Shown here: positions 16,634 through 27,200 of the stretch, piece after piece
Numbering within the stretch: the first letter of the stretch is position 1
How the letters are laid out: the number at the start of each line of letters is the position of its first letter
Assembly: GCA_027493405.1 (NCBI GenBank)
Contig: JAOSKV010000046.1
Span: forward strand, 7,066-71,065
Reading direction: 5' to 3'
Source: FEB-22 sp003105195
GTDB taxonomy: Bacteria; Pseudomonadota; Alphaproteobacteria; Rhizobiales; Xanthobacteraceae
DNA: 64,000 nucleotides
The notes under the pieces: model-generated
What the model saw: the letters and a program-made list of their open reading frames with translations, nothing else
Databases searched by the model: none
What the model was told of the DNA's origin: nothing
Made by a program: the position numbers and the translations under genes

Positions 16634-16788
16634 CGATCCGGCCGCCCCGTTCCGGCCGAACGCCCCCGGGCCGCGGAGCCGTGAACGTGAAGCGCTTGTG
16701 CGCCGACGAAGGAACACCGGCGCGCGGCCGACGTTCGTCGTCGGCCGTTCCGTGCTCTGCGCGCGGCCCTGACAGGAGAGAGGCACCC

Positions 16789-17160
16789 ATGATTGGTCCG
16801 ATGATTCGCACCGCCGGCCTGGCCGTGGTCGCGCTTGCGCTGGCCGGCGCCTGCGCCGAGGCGCGCACCCCTTATGACGGCACCTGGAGCGTGCTGATCG
16901 TGACCCAGAAGGGCGATTGCGATCGCGCCTACCGCTATCCGGTCCGCATCGCCAACGGCGTGGTGGGCTACGCGGGCGAGGCATCCTTCAACGTCTCGGG
17001 CCGCGTGACCGGCAAGGGCTCGGTCACGGTCAGCGTCACCCGTGGCCAGGCCCGCGCCGACGGCTCGGGCCGCCTGTCGGCGAATTCCGGCTCGGGCTCC
17101 TGGCGCGGCAAGTCCTCGGGCGCCTCCTGCTCGGGTTCCTGGACGGCCGAGCGCCGCTGA
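16789..17160 (+). CDS. Small exported protein
   Basis: 123 residues. ATG 16789 is preceded by AGGAGAGAGG. A signal peptide (LAVVALALAGACAEA) is followed by RTPYDGTWSVLIVTQKGDCD, YPVRIANGVVGYAGEASFN, then a Ser/Gly-rich end (SGSGSWRGKSSGASCSGSW). The cysteines in GDCD and GASCSG probably pair. The GTWxVLIxT ... CDxxYRYPVRI pattern occurs in many Bradyrhizobium secreted proteins of unknown function. Periplasmic location inferred. Confidence 0.8.
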   Translation: MIGPMIRTAGLAVVALALAGACAEARTPYDGTWSVLIVTQKGDCDRAYRYPVRIANGVVGYAGEASFNVSGRVTGKGSVTVSVTRGQARADGSGRLSANSGSGSWRGKSSGASCSGSWTAERR

Positions 17161-17431
17161 CGCGCGCGCCGCGCCCTCGGCACGAATCTTCGCATGCGCC
17201 GCGACGCTCGGTTCCCGGAACCGATCGCGCGCTGATCCGTTGATCAGTACGGAGCCGCGATCGGCGCCAGCGCACCGCGCCTTCTCGGAGCGGCTGCGGA
17301 ACCCACCTCAGCGCGACGGCTGCTGCGGTCCCGGCACGAAGCGTGCGGGAGCGGGAGCATTCGCTTGCCCTCCCGGGGCGCGCGCGGCGCTGGCGGCGAT
17401 CGCATGTCCGAAACCAGAGAGGAGCTTCATC

Positions 17432-17980
17432 ATGATCAATCGTCCGCTCGCCGCCGTCGCCGTGGCGACGCTGCTGCTGTCGCCCGCGTTGGCGCAGACC
17501 CAGACCGCGCCCGCGCCCGGCGCGCAGACCGCGCCCGCGGCCGCGCCGCAGACCCGCACCACCACCGGCGCCTCGCCCGCCTTCACCGACATGCAGAAGC
17601 AGAGCCAGTGGCTCGGCTCGCAGCTGATCGGCGCCAAGGTCGTCAACAACGCCGACGAGTCGATCGGCGAGATCAACGACCTGCTGGTCGACGACAACGG
17701 CATGGTCCAGGCGGCCGTGATCGGCGTCGGCGGCTTCCTCGGCATCGGCGAGAAGGACGTCGCGGTGTCGTTCAAGGAGCTCAATGTGACTCGCCAGGAC
17801 GACGGCGACATCGACAAGGTGTCCGTCAACTACACCAAGGACCAGCTCAAGCAGGCCCCGGAGTTCAAGACGGTGGCCGACCAGCGCTCGAACCAGAACC
17901 GGTCGACGACCACCGGCTCGACCGGCACCAACGCCACGCCGCCGGCTTCGACCAGCCCGAACAACACGATGAAGAAGTAG
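17432..17980 (+). CDS. Exported PRC-barrel domain protein
   Basis: 182 residues: signal peptide (VAVATLLLSPALA), an Ala/Pro/Thr/Gln-rich linker, then one PRC-barrel domain (about 60-140). Its motifs are WLGSQLIGAKVVNNADESIG, EINDLLVDDNGMVQAAVIGV and GGFLGIGEKDVAVSFKEL. The tail is Ser/Thr/Asn-rich. Exported PRC-barrel proteins are common in Rhizobiales and are linked to stress, but have no known enzyme activity. GGAG precedes the ATG by eight bases, and a strong terminator lies 22 bases after the stop. The upstream 270-base gap contains a small hairpin CTGATC (17232) CGTT GATCAG and nothing else clear. Confidence 0.9.
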   Translation: MINRPLAAVAVATLLLSPALAQTQTAPAPGAQTAPAAAPQTRTTTGASPAFTDMQKQSQWLGSQLIGAKVVNNADESIGEINDLLVDDNGMVQAAVIGVGGFLGIGEKDVAVSFKELNVTRQDDGDIDKVSVNYTKDQLKQAPEFKTVADQRSNQNRSTTTGSTGTNATPPASTSPNNTMKK

Positions 17981-18002
17981 TCGCGATCCGCGACGTCGCG
18001 TG

Positions 18003-18034
18003 AGAGGCCGCCGAAAGGCGGCCTCTTCTTTTTT
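18003..18034 (+). terminator. Rho-independent terminator
   Basis: Perfect 10-bp stem AGAGGCCGCC / GGCGGCCTCT around a GAAA tetraloop, followed by TCTTTTTT. It ends the PRC-barrel transcript. The T-run is on the plus side only, so it would not stop the convergent smc transcript. Confidence 0.95.
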
Positions 18035-18076
18035 GGTGCGCCAGGCATGGCGCGGAGCGCCGTGACTGGCGCGATT

Positions 18077-21000
18077 TGACTCGCGGATCCGCTCCGCGGT
18101 CTCGAGGTCGACGGAGACCAGCTGCGAGACGCCGCGTTCCGCCATGGTGACGCCGAACAGGCGGTTCATGCGCGCCATGGAGATCGGGTTGTGCGTGATG
18201 ATGACGAAGCGGGTGTCGGTCAGCCGCGTCATCTCGTCGAGCAGGTCGCAGAAGCGCTCCACATTGTGGTCGTCGAGCGGCGCGTCCACCTCGTCCAGCA
18301 CGCAGATCGGCGCCGGATTGGTGAGGAACACCGCGAAGATCAGCGCCAGCGCGGTCAGCGCCTGCTCGCCGCCGGAGAGCAGCGACAGGGTGGCGGGTCT
18401 CTTGCCGGGCGGCTTCGCCAGGATGTCGAGCCCGGCCTCGAGCGGATCGTCGCTCTCGACCAGCTGCAGCTCCGCGGCCCCGCCGCCGAACAGGCTGACG
18501 AACAGGCGCTGGAAATGCCCGTTCACCACCTCGAAGGAGGCGAGCAGGCGCTCGCGCGCCTCGCGGTTGAGGCTCTGGATGCCCTGCCGCAGCCGCTTGA
18601 TCGCCTCCACCAGGTCGTCGCGCTCGCTCACCAGCGTGCCGTGCTGGGCCTCGACCTCGCGCAGCTCCTCCTCGGCGCGCAGGTTGACGGCGCCGAGCCG
18701 CTCGCGGTCGCGCCGCAGCTTCTCGAGATCGGCCTCCACGCTGGCGAGATCCGGCAGCGCGTCGCCCGGCGCGATGCCGGCGAGCGAGGCCGTGTCGGCG
18801 GGATCGGCTTCGAGGATGTCGCGGATCTCGTGGGCGAGGTCGGTCTTGCGCCGGCCGGCCGCCTCGAACCGCTCCTCGGCCCGCGCCGCCTCCTCGCGCG
18901 CCTCGCCCATGGCGGCGAGCGCCGCACGGGCGTCGCGGTCCGCCTGGGCGAGCGCGCTCTCCGCGGCCGCCAGGCGGTCGTTCGCGGCGCGCCGCGCCTC
19001 TCCGGCGGCCTCCACCTCGGCGATCAGCACGCGGCGCTTCTCCGCGAACGCGGCGGGCGCGTCGGCGAGGGAGGCGCGCTCGGTTTCCGTCTCGGCGACC
19101 CGCGTCTGCAGGTTGGCGACCTGGCTCGCGGCGTTCGACTTGCGGGTCTGCCATTCGCCGCGCTCGGCCGCGATCGCCAGCAGCCGCTTGTTGCGCAGCT
19201 CGGTCTCGCGCGCGAGCGCCTGCGCCTCGCCGCGCACCTCGGCGAGCGCCGCGCGCCGGGCCGCGACCTCGCCGCGCACCTCCGCGAGCTGGTTCTCGAG
19301 CTCGGCCGCCGGCGCCATGGCCTCGAGCGCGCGCGCGGCCTCGTCGCGCGCCGCGACCGCCTCGTCGCGGCTGGTCACGAGGCGCACCCGCGCCTCGGCC
19401 AGCGCCGACACGCGGGCGGTCACGCGATTGGCTTCCCGTTCCGCCGCCGCGTGGTGGTCGCGCGCCGCATCGGCGCGCGCCTGCGCCTCGCGGCGCCGCG
19501 CATGGGCCTCGGTCTCCATCGCGGCCGCGGCATCCACCTCGCCCTGCGCGGTCCCGAAGGTCCCGCGCCTGGTCTCGGCCTCGGCGCGCGCCGTCGCGAG
19601 CTCCGCTTCGACGTCGGCGAGCCGGTTCTTTCGGCGAGACGCCGTCCGGCCGCGGTCGGCGCATTGGCCGCCACCGCGAAGCCGTCCCAGCGCCAGAGGT
19701 CGCCTTCCGGCGAGACCAGCCGTTGCCCGGGCTTGAGCGCCGCCATGAGCGACGGTCCGTTGGCCCGGCCGACCACGCCGATCTGCGCGAGCCGGCGCGC
19801 GAGCTCCGGCGGCGCCGTCACATGGCGGGCGAGGGACTCGGCGCCCGCGGGCAGCGCCGGGTCGTTCGGGTCGATCGCGATGCCGGCCCAGCGTTCCGGC
19901 GAGGCCGGATCGATCGGGGCGTCGAGGTCGTCGCCGAGGGCTGCGCCGAGCGCGCTCTCGTAGCCCTTCTCCACCGTGATGAGGTCGATCGCCGGCGGCC
20001 ACAGCTTCTTGGCCTCGACATTGAGCAGCTTGGCGAGCGTCTTGGCCTCGGTCTCCAGGCGTCCGACGCGCCGCTCCGCCTCGGTCAGCGGACCGCGCGC
20101 CGCGTCGAGCTCCTGGCGCGCCGAGGAATGTGCGGCCTCGGCGCGCAGCGTGTCCGCCTCGGCCTGGGCGACCGCGTTCTGCGCTGCCTCGACCGCGGCG
20201 GCGAGCGCCTCGAGGTCGGGGCTCGGCACGTCGAGGCTCGCGGCCTCGCGCTCGACCTCGGCGATCTGGACCTCGAGCCTGCCGAGGCGCTCCCCGTGGT
20301 CGCGCACCGAGCGCTCGAGCTGGTTGCGGCGCGCCACGAGATCGGCGAGCGCGCTGGTGAGCTCGGCGAAGCGCTTCTCGACGCCGCCGAGCGCGTCCTC
20401 GGCCTCTGCGACGCGCGCGGCGACGCTGCCCTCGCGCTCGCTCGCCGCCCCCGCGTCCTGGGCGAGCCCTTCTTCCTCCTGGGCGAGCCGCGTCAGCGCG
20501 GTCTCGGCGTCGCGCGCGAGCCGTTCCTCGCGCGCGATGTCCTCGGTGAGCTGCACCAGCCGGCGGTCGAGCTCGACGATGCGGTCCTTGGCGCGCGCTT
20601 CCTCGCGGTCGAGCTCGTCGCGCGCGAGCACCAGGCGCTGCAGGACCGCCGCGGCCTTCGCCTCCTCCTCGCGCAAGGGCGGCATCTCGGCCGCGAGGAC
20701 CGCCTGCCGCTTCGCGGTCTCGGCCTGCGCCGCGGTGCGCTCCGTCACCAGGCGGCTCGCCGCGTCCTTGGCGGTGCCGGCATCGGCCTCCTCGGCATTG
20801 GCCGCGACCCAGCGCAGGTGGAACAGCATCGCCTCGGCGCGCCGCACCGCCGAGGAGACCGCGCGATAGCGCACCGCCTGGCGCGCCTGGCGCTTGAGCG
20901 CCTCGATCTGGTTCGCGAGCTGGCCGATCACATCCTCGAGCCGCGACAGGTTGGTCTCGGCCGCGCGCAGGCGCAGCTCCGCCTCGTGGCGCCGCGCATG

Positions 21001-21520
21001 CAGGCCGGCGACGCCGGCCGCCTCCTCCAGCACCCGCCGGCGCTGCTCGGGCTTGGCCTGGACGATCTCGCCGATACGGCCCTGGTGCACCAGCGCCGGC
21101 GAGCGCGCGCCCGTCGAGGCGTCGGCGAACAGGAGCTGCACGTCGCGCGCGCGCACCTCGCGCCCGTTGACCCGGTAGGTCGAGCCCTCGTCGCGCTCGA
21201 TCCGGCGCGACACGTCGAGCAGGTCGTGGTCGTTGAACTGGGCGGGTGCCGTGCGGTCGGAATTGTCGAGGGAGAGCATCACCTCGGCGTGGTTGCGCGC
21301 CGGCCGGGTATGGGTCCCGGAGAAGATCACGTCGTCCATGTCGGCCGCGCGCCGCGCCTTGGGGGGGGGCCCCCCCCCCCCCCCCGCGCGCCCCCCCCGC
21401 CCGGGTCGCCCCCGCCCCGGCGGGCGGCCCCCGCCCCCCCCGCAGCCCCGGCTCGATCAGGAAGTCGGTGGGCTCGACGAACGACTTGAATCCCAGCAGG
21501 CGCAGTCGCGTGAGTTTCAT
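18077..21520 (-). pseudogene. smc: Chromosome segregation protein SMC, broken by sequence defects
   Basis: A full-length SMC (about 1150 residues) can be read from ATG 21520 (MKLTRLRLLGFKSFVEPTDF) through the coiled coils and hinge (SALGAALGDDLDAP ... GVVGRANGPSL) to the C-terminal ATPase half. That half has LSGGEQALTALALIFAVF, ICVLDEVDAPLDDHNV and FVIITHNPISM. SMC dimers with ScpAB condense and segregate chromosomes. Three defects: the Walker A segment is replaced by a C/G run (21361-21445); one base is missing in TTT 19629-19631, where an extra A restores LAEKNRLADVEAEL; and no stop follows ERIRES, the normal end. dsbA and dciA lie upstream on the same strand. An essential gene is unlikely to be truly broken. 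Confidence 0.88.
21361..21445. other. Low-complexity C/G tract replacing the smc Walker A codons
   Basis: A run of nine G, about 18 C and further C-rich blocks takes up almost exactly the space (about 30 codons) where SMC should encode its P-loop (GPNGCGKSN) and RWVMGE segment. The flanking codons (FLIEPGL on one side, MDDVIFSGTH on the other) are normal. This looks like failed base calling or consensus, not biology. Confidence 0.85.
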
Positions 21521-21707
21521 GGGGTCCTTTGCGGCATGGACGCCCGGTTCGCGGCGCCGCGCGGCACCGCGGGGCCGGCCCGGCACGAATCGGGACGAAG
21601 CTCTCTCATGGCGCCGGACAATGAATCGCGCAAACGCGGCCGGCAACCCGGATAATGCGTTTTCCCACCCCGATCCGGGTCCGGATCGGCCGCCGCGGCG
21701 CGAAAAC

Positions 21708-22346
21708 TCAGCTCTTCAGGAGAGGTTCGATCTTGCTCTCGAGCTGCTGGATCGTCAGCGCGCCCTTCTCGATCTTGCCGTTGATGAAGAAGGTGGGGGT
21801 CGAGTTGACCCCGAACTCCTTGGCGCCGCGGTCGCGCACCGCCTCGACCTGCTTGAGCAGCTTGTCGTCCTGCAGGCAGCTGTTGAAGCTCTGCTCGGTG
21901 AAGCCCGCCTGCTTGGCGAGCGCGAGCAGCGGCGGCAGAGGCTGGCGAACCGCCCACTGGTCCTGGTGATCGAACAGCATCTCGACCATGGGGAAGTATT
22001 TTCCTTCCCCGGCGCAGCGCGCCAGCATGAAGGCCCCGGCCGCGAGCGGATCGAGCGGGAACTCGCGGAAGATGAAGCGCACCTTGCCGGTATCGATGTA
22101 GCGCTTCTTGAGCTCCGGATAGGTCGTCTTGTGGAAGCTGGCGCAATGGCCGCACGTCATCGAGGCGTATTCGATGATCGTCACGGGCGCGTCCGCCTTG
22201 CCGAGCACCTGCTCGGGGAGGGGACCGGGACGCAGCAGCTCCTCGGTCGAGGGGGTCTGGGCGAAGGCGGGCAGCGCCGGCAATGCCGCGGCGGCGAGCA
22301 CCGCCAGGCCGGCTTCGGTGACGAACTCTCGACGTGTGATGGCCAA
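21708..22346 (-). CDS. DsbA family thiol-disulfide oxidoreductase
   Basis: 212 residues with an exported, Tat-like leader (ITRREFVTEAGLAVLAAAAL, ending FAQ) and a thioredoxin-fold domain with helical insertion. Active site CGHC sits in YASMTCGHCASFHKTTYPEL; STPTFFINGK holds the cis-proline. This is the DsbA/BdbD (Thioredoxin_4) group that oxidises or isomerises disulfides in the periplasm. It sits between dciA and smc on one strand, a common Rhizobiales order. Confidence 0.93.
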   Translation of the reverse strand: MAITRREFVTEAGLAVLAAAALPALPAFAQTPSTEELLRPGPLPEQVLGKADAPVTIIEYASMTCGHCASFHKTTYPELKKRYIDTGKVRFIFREFPLDPLAAGAFMLARCAGEGKYFPMVEMLFDHQDQWAVRQPLPPLLALAKQAGFTEQSFNSCLQDDKLLKQVEAVRDRGAKEFGVNSTPTFFINGKIEKGALTIQQLESKIEPLLKS

Positions 22347-22495
22347 GGGGATCCCCTCAAGTGACAGCAGGGCTCGGGCGCGTCCCTATCCTGGGAGGCG
22401 GAATATGGCAATGTAGCGGTCCAGTTTTCGGCGGTCACGCGGGTTTGATGGGGCGGCTCGACGCGCCCCACGGGCGGACGGCTGCGGCCGGCCGG

Positions 22496-22975
22496 CTATT
22501 TCGCCTTCACGGCCGCGCCGAGCCGAGCCAGCGCCTGGCGCAGGTCGGTGTCCGCGATCTCGCCGAGGCCGGCCGCGAGACGGGCGACCGCCGCGGGATC
22601 CGGCGCGGCGGGCGGGGCCTTCGGCTTGCGGCCGACGAGCGGCGCCTGGCGCAGCGCGATCCGGCCGACCGCGCGCCAGCCGAAGAAGCGGTTGACCCGC
22701 TCGATGATCACGCCCGAGAGGTGCTGGATCTCGAGCGCCACCGGCCCGTCGACCCGCAGCACCAGGGTTGCGGGTTCCGGCGTCTCCTCCCCGGTGCGGC
22801 GCGGCCACTGCATGCGCATGGGTTCGGCATGCGCCGCGATCTCGGGCCCGACGATCTCGTCCCAATGGATGACGAGGCCGGTGCTGGCGAAGCCCTGGCG
22901 CGCGAAGGCGTCGGCGATGGTCTTGCCGACCAGATCGCGCAGGGGCCTCGCCTGCGAGCGCGGGGGCTTGTTCAT
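22496..22975 (-). CDS. dciA: DciA-type helicase loader (DUF721)
   Basis: 159 residues beginning MNKPPRSQARPLRDLVGKTI. The DUF721 fold shows GLVIHWDEIVGPEIAAHAEP, TLVLRVDGPVALEIQHLSGV and IERVNRFFGWRAVGRIAL. DciA proteins are the ancestral loaders of the DnaB helicase. ATG 22975 gives the family N-terminus; an upstream in-frame start at 23044 would enter the divergent mutY. Its promoter region is shared with mutY (about 29 bases between starts). Confidence 0.92.
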   Translation of the reverse strand: MNKPPRSQARPLRDLVGKTIADAFARQGFASTGLVIHWDEIVGPEIAAHAEPMRMQWPRRTGEETPEPATLVLRVDGPVALEIQHLSGVIIERVNRFFGWRAVGRIALRQAPLVGRKPKAPPAAPDPAAVARLAAGLGEIADTDLRQALARLGAAVKAK

Positions 22976-23004
22976 CCCGGGAACCTCTGTCCATGCTGCG
23001 GCCG

Positions 23005-24165
23005 ATGACCGTAGCAGCGTCGAATCGCCGAAAGAAGCCGGCATCGCGCGCGGCCGCCGTGCCCGGTCGCTGCGCTGCTCCGCGCAACGGTGCGCATCTC
23101 GCCGAGGCCCTGCTCGCCTGGTACGACCGCCACCGGCGCAGCTTGCCGTGGCGCGCCCGCACGGGCGAGCGCCCCGATCCCTACCGGGTGTGGCTCTCCG
23201 AGATCATGCTGCAGCAGACGACCGTCGCGGCCGTCGTGCCCTATTACGCGCGTTTCCTCGCGCGCTTTCCCGATCTGCGCCGCCTCGCGGCCGCGCCCCT
23301 CGAAGACGTGCTCAGGCTGTGGGCGGGGCTCGGCTATTATGCGCGGGCGCGCAACCTGCACGCCTGCGCGGAGGCGGTCGTGGCGCGCCACGCAGGGGTC
23401 TTCCCGGACACCGTTGAGGCGCTGCGCGCGCTCCCCGGCATCGGTCCCTACACGGCGGCGGCGGTCGCGGCGATCGCTTTCGATCGCCCCGCCATGCCGG
23501 TCGACGGCAATATCGAGCGCGTGGTGGCGCGCCTCCATGCCGTCGCGGAGGAACTGCCGCGCGCCAAGCCGGCGATCGCGCGCCACGCGCAGGCCCTGAT
23601 GCCGGCGCATCGGCCGGGCGACTTCGCCCAGGCCATGATGGATCTCGGCGCGACGATCTGCACGCCGCGGGCGCCCGCCTGCGGCTCGTGTCCGTGCCGG
23701 GACTCCTGCGCGGCGTTCGCGCTGGGCACGCCCGACGGCTTCCCGCGCAAGGCCGCCAAGACGACGGGCGCTTTGCGGCGCGGTGCGGCCTTCGTCGTGC
23801 TGCGCCGCGACGGCCGCGTGCTCCTGCGCGAGCGGCCCCGGACCGGGCTCCTCGGCGGGATGAGCGAGGTGCCGACCACGGCCTGGAGCGCCGATTTCGA
23901 CGCCTCCGCCGCGCTCGCGCAGGCGCCGCGCTATCGCGGCGCGCGCTGGCGCCGTCTGGCCGGAACCGTGACCCACACCTTCACGCACTTCCCTCTCGAG
24001 CTCACCGTGTATGCGACGCGCCTGCCCGCCGACGCCGCGGCCCTGCCGGACGCGCGCTTCGTACCGCTGCGCGACCTCGCGCGCGAAGCGTTGCCGAACG
24101 TCATGCGCAAGGTGATCGCGCATGCGGTCGCGGGATCCGCAGGCGCGCAAGGAGGAGGGGCGTGA
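23005..24165 (+). CDS. mutY: A/G-specific adenine DNA glycosylase
   Basis: 386 residues. Removes adenine mispaired with 8-oxoguanine. Motifs: LPWRAR, PYRVWLSEIMLQQTTV, the helix-hairpin-helix LPGIGPYTAAAVAAIAF with the catalytic Asp in MPVDGNIERV, and the iron-sulfur cysteines C-x6-C-x2-C-x5-C (CTPRAPACGSCPCRDSC). The NUDIX-like C-terminal domain (THTFTHFPLEL) reads 8-oxoG. The N-terminus is uncertain: ATG 23005 (MTVAASNRRKK) or 22993. Divergent from dciA. Confidence 0.95.
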   Translation: MTVAASNRRKKPASRAAAVPGRCAAPRNGAHLAEALLAWYDRHRRSLPWRARTGERPDPYRVWLSEIMLQQTTVAAVVPYYARFLARFPDLRRLAAAPLEDVLRLWAGLGYYARARNLHACAEAVVARHAGVFPDTVEALRALPGIGPYTAAAVAAIAFDRPAMPVDGNIERVVARLHAVAEELPRAKPAIARHAQALMPAHRPGDFAQAMMDLGATICTPRAPACGSCPCRDSCAAFALGTPDGFPRKAAKTTGALRRGAAFVVLRRDGRVLLRERPRTGLLGGMSEVPTTAWSADFDASAALAQAPRYRGARWRRLAGTVTHTFTHFPLELTVYATRLPADAAALPDARFVPLRDLAREALPNVMRKVIAHAVAGSAGAQGGGA

Positions 24166-24259
24166 TCGCCCGCGCTCCGGTTGTTCCGAGTCTCGGGGCA
24201 ATGCTACGCTGAAGCTGCCGTCGCGACGAGGGGAGAGTGGGCCAGGCCGGGACGAGGAA

Positions 24260-27200
24260 ATGCGTGAGCGCACGCGCGGACCGGTAGGTAGCCTGCGCGC
24301 TCCCGGCATGCTCTGGGCCGCGCTCACGTTGCTCGCATGCCTGATCGCGACGACGGCTGCCTGGTATGCCACGAAATCGACCGTGGACGCGCGGGCGCGG
24401 GCCCAGTTCGACTTCGCGGCCGCGCGTCTCGTCGACGCGGTGCGCGAGCGGGTGAGCAGCTACGGCCAGGTGCTCTGGGGTGGCGCCGGACTGTTCGCGG
24501 CCTCGAGCGAGGTGACGCGCGAGGAGTGGCGCGCCTATGTCCAGGCGCTCGGCATCGAGGAGCGGCTGCCCGGCATCCAGGGACTGGGTTTCGCCCGGAT
24601 CGTCCCGGCGTCGGAGCGGGAGGCGCATATCGCCGCCGTGCGCGCCGGGGGCTTCCCCGACTACACGATCTGGCCGGAGGGCGAGCGCGACCCCTACACG
24701 ACGATCGTCTATCTCGAGCCGTTCGAGTGGCGCAACCAGCGCGCCTTCGGCTACGACATGTTCAGCGAGCCGGTGCGGCGCGCCGCGATGCAGCAGGCGC
24801 GCGACACCGATCAGGCGGCCGTGTCCGGCAAGGTGACGCTGGTTCAGGAGACCAACGACGATATCCAGTCGGGCTTCCTGATCTACGTTCCGATCTACCG
24901 CGCCGGCGCCCCGCTCGCCAGCGTCGAGCAGCGGCGGGCCGCGCTGACCGGCTACGTGTTCGCTCCGTTTCGTGTCTATGACCTGATCCGGCTCGGCGGA
25001 CTCGCGCGGCAGGCTTCCGATGCCGGCCTCGGGCTGGAGATCTATGACGGCGTCGGCGTCCAGAAGGACGCGCTGCTGTTCACCAGCCGCGACCCCTCCG
25101 ACAACGCGCTCGCGAGCGCCGCCTTCGTCAGCACCATCACGGAATCGGTCAGCGAGCATCCCTGGACCTTCCGCTTCGCGGCCTTGCCGGCCTTCACGGC
25201 GGGCATCGACTGGCAGCGGCCCCTGGTGGTCCTGCTCGCCGGCCTCGTGATCAGCCTGCTCGCGGGCTCCGTGGTCGGCACGCTGGTGGCAAAGCGCGCG
25301 CAGGCCGTCGAGGTGAACCGGCGGCTCAGCGTGGAGATCGCTCGGCAGGAGCAGGCGGAGCGGCGGCTGCGCCAGAGCGAGACCAAGTTCCGCTCGCTGT
25401 TCAGCTTCAACCCGCTGCCGACCTTCGCCTACGACGCCCGGACGCTGCAGTTCATCGAGGTCAACGACGCGACGGTAGCGAAATACGGCTACTCGCGCGC
25501 CGAGCTCGAGACCATGCGGATCACCGACCTGCGGCCGTTCGAGGACGTGCCGCGCTTGCTCGAGCATCTCGGCGGCGGCGGCCGGCGCCCCGGCCGCCGC
25601 GTCGGCGAATGGCGCCACATGACCAAGGATGGCCAGATCATCGACGTCGAGGTCACGGCCGACGACATGGAGCTGTCCGGACGCCAGATCACGCTCACGG
25701 TGGTGCAGGACATCACGGCGCGCAAGAAGGCGCAGGAGTCGCTGATCGAGAGCGAGCGCATGGCGCGCGGAATCGTCGAGACGGCGCTGGATGCGTTCGT
25801 TCAGATGGACGAGAGCGGCGCGGTCGTGGACTGGAACGCGCAGGCCGAGCGGACGTTCGGCTTCTCGCGCGAGGAGGCGATCGGCCGGCAGCTCGCGAGC
25901 CTGATCGTGCCGCCGGCCTTTCGCGAAGCGCATCGCGAGGGGCTGGCGCGCTTCCTGTGCACCGGCCAGGGGTCGCTGCTCGGCACGCGCTTCGAGACCG
26001 AGGCGTTGCGCCGCGACGGGTCGACGGTGCGGGTCGAGCTCGCGGTGACAGCGTTGCGCCGGCGCAGCGGGCACGTGTTCAACGGCTTCATCCGCGACCT
26101 CACCGAGAAGCTCGCCGCCGACGAGCAGCTGCGCCAGTCGCAGAAGATGGACGCGGTCGGCCAGCTCACCGGCGGCATCGCCCACGACTTCAACAACATC
26201 CTGACCGTCATCACCGGCACTATCGAGATCCTCGCCGAAGGCGTGGCCGACCGCCCCAAGCTCGCCGCCATCGCCCAGATGATCGACGAGGCCGCCACGC
26301 GCGGCGCCGAGCTCACGCAAGGGCTGCTCGCTTTTGCCCGCAGGCAGCCGCTGCAGCCACGCGAGATCGACGTCAACGCCCTGCTCGGCGACACCGCGCG
26401 GCTGCTGCGCCCCACCCTCGGCGAGCAGATCGAGATCGGGGCGCGGCTCGAGCCGGGGGCCTGGCACGCGCATGCCGACCCCGGGCAGCTCTCCACCGCG
26501 CTGATCAATCTCGCGCTCAATGCCCGCGACGCCATGCCCGCGGGCGGCAAGCTCACGCTCGAGACCGGCAACGTGGTGCTCGACGAATCCTATGGCCGCA
26601 TGAACCCCGACGTGCGGCCGGGCTCCTATGTCATGATCGCGGTGAGCGACACCGGCGCCGGCATTCCGGCGCCGCTCCTGCCCAAGGTGTTCGAGCCGTT
26701 CTTCACCACCAAGGAGACCGGCAAGGGCACCGGGCTCGGCCTGAGCATGGTCTACGGCTTCGTCAAGCAGTCGGGCGGCCACATCAAGATCTACAGCGAG
26801 GAGGGGTGCGGCACGACCATCAAGGTCTATCTGCCGCGCACCGGCGAGGCGGCCGCGGCCGGCGAGGCGCTGCCCGTCGCCCGGCCCGAGCGCGGCCACG
26901 AGACCATCCTGGTCGTGGAGGACGATCCGCTGGTGCGCAACTACGTGGTCGCGCAGCTGGCGAGCCTCGGTTATGCGACGCTCGCGGCCGGCAATGCCGG
27001 CGAGGCGCTGCGCCTCGTCGACGAGGGCGCCGCCTTCGATCTCCTGTTCACCGACGTGATCATGCCGGGCGGGCTCAACGGGCGCCAGCTCGCCGAGGAG
27101 GTGACCAAGCGCCGCGGCGCCGTCAAGGTGCTCTACACTTCCGGCTACACCGAGGACGCGATCGTGCACCACGGCCGCCTGGATCCCGGCGTCGCCCTCC

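Noticed and set aside
17036..21646. A 1536-codon minus-strand frame read as one protein
   Set aside because: It joins part of smc with antisense of the PRC-barrel gene and a C/G run. Only the central and C-terminal SMC part is real.
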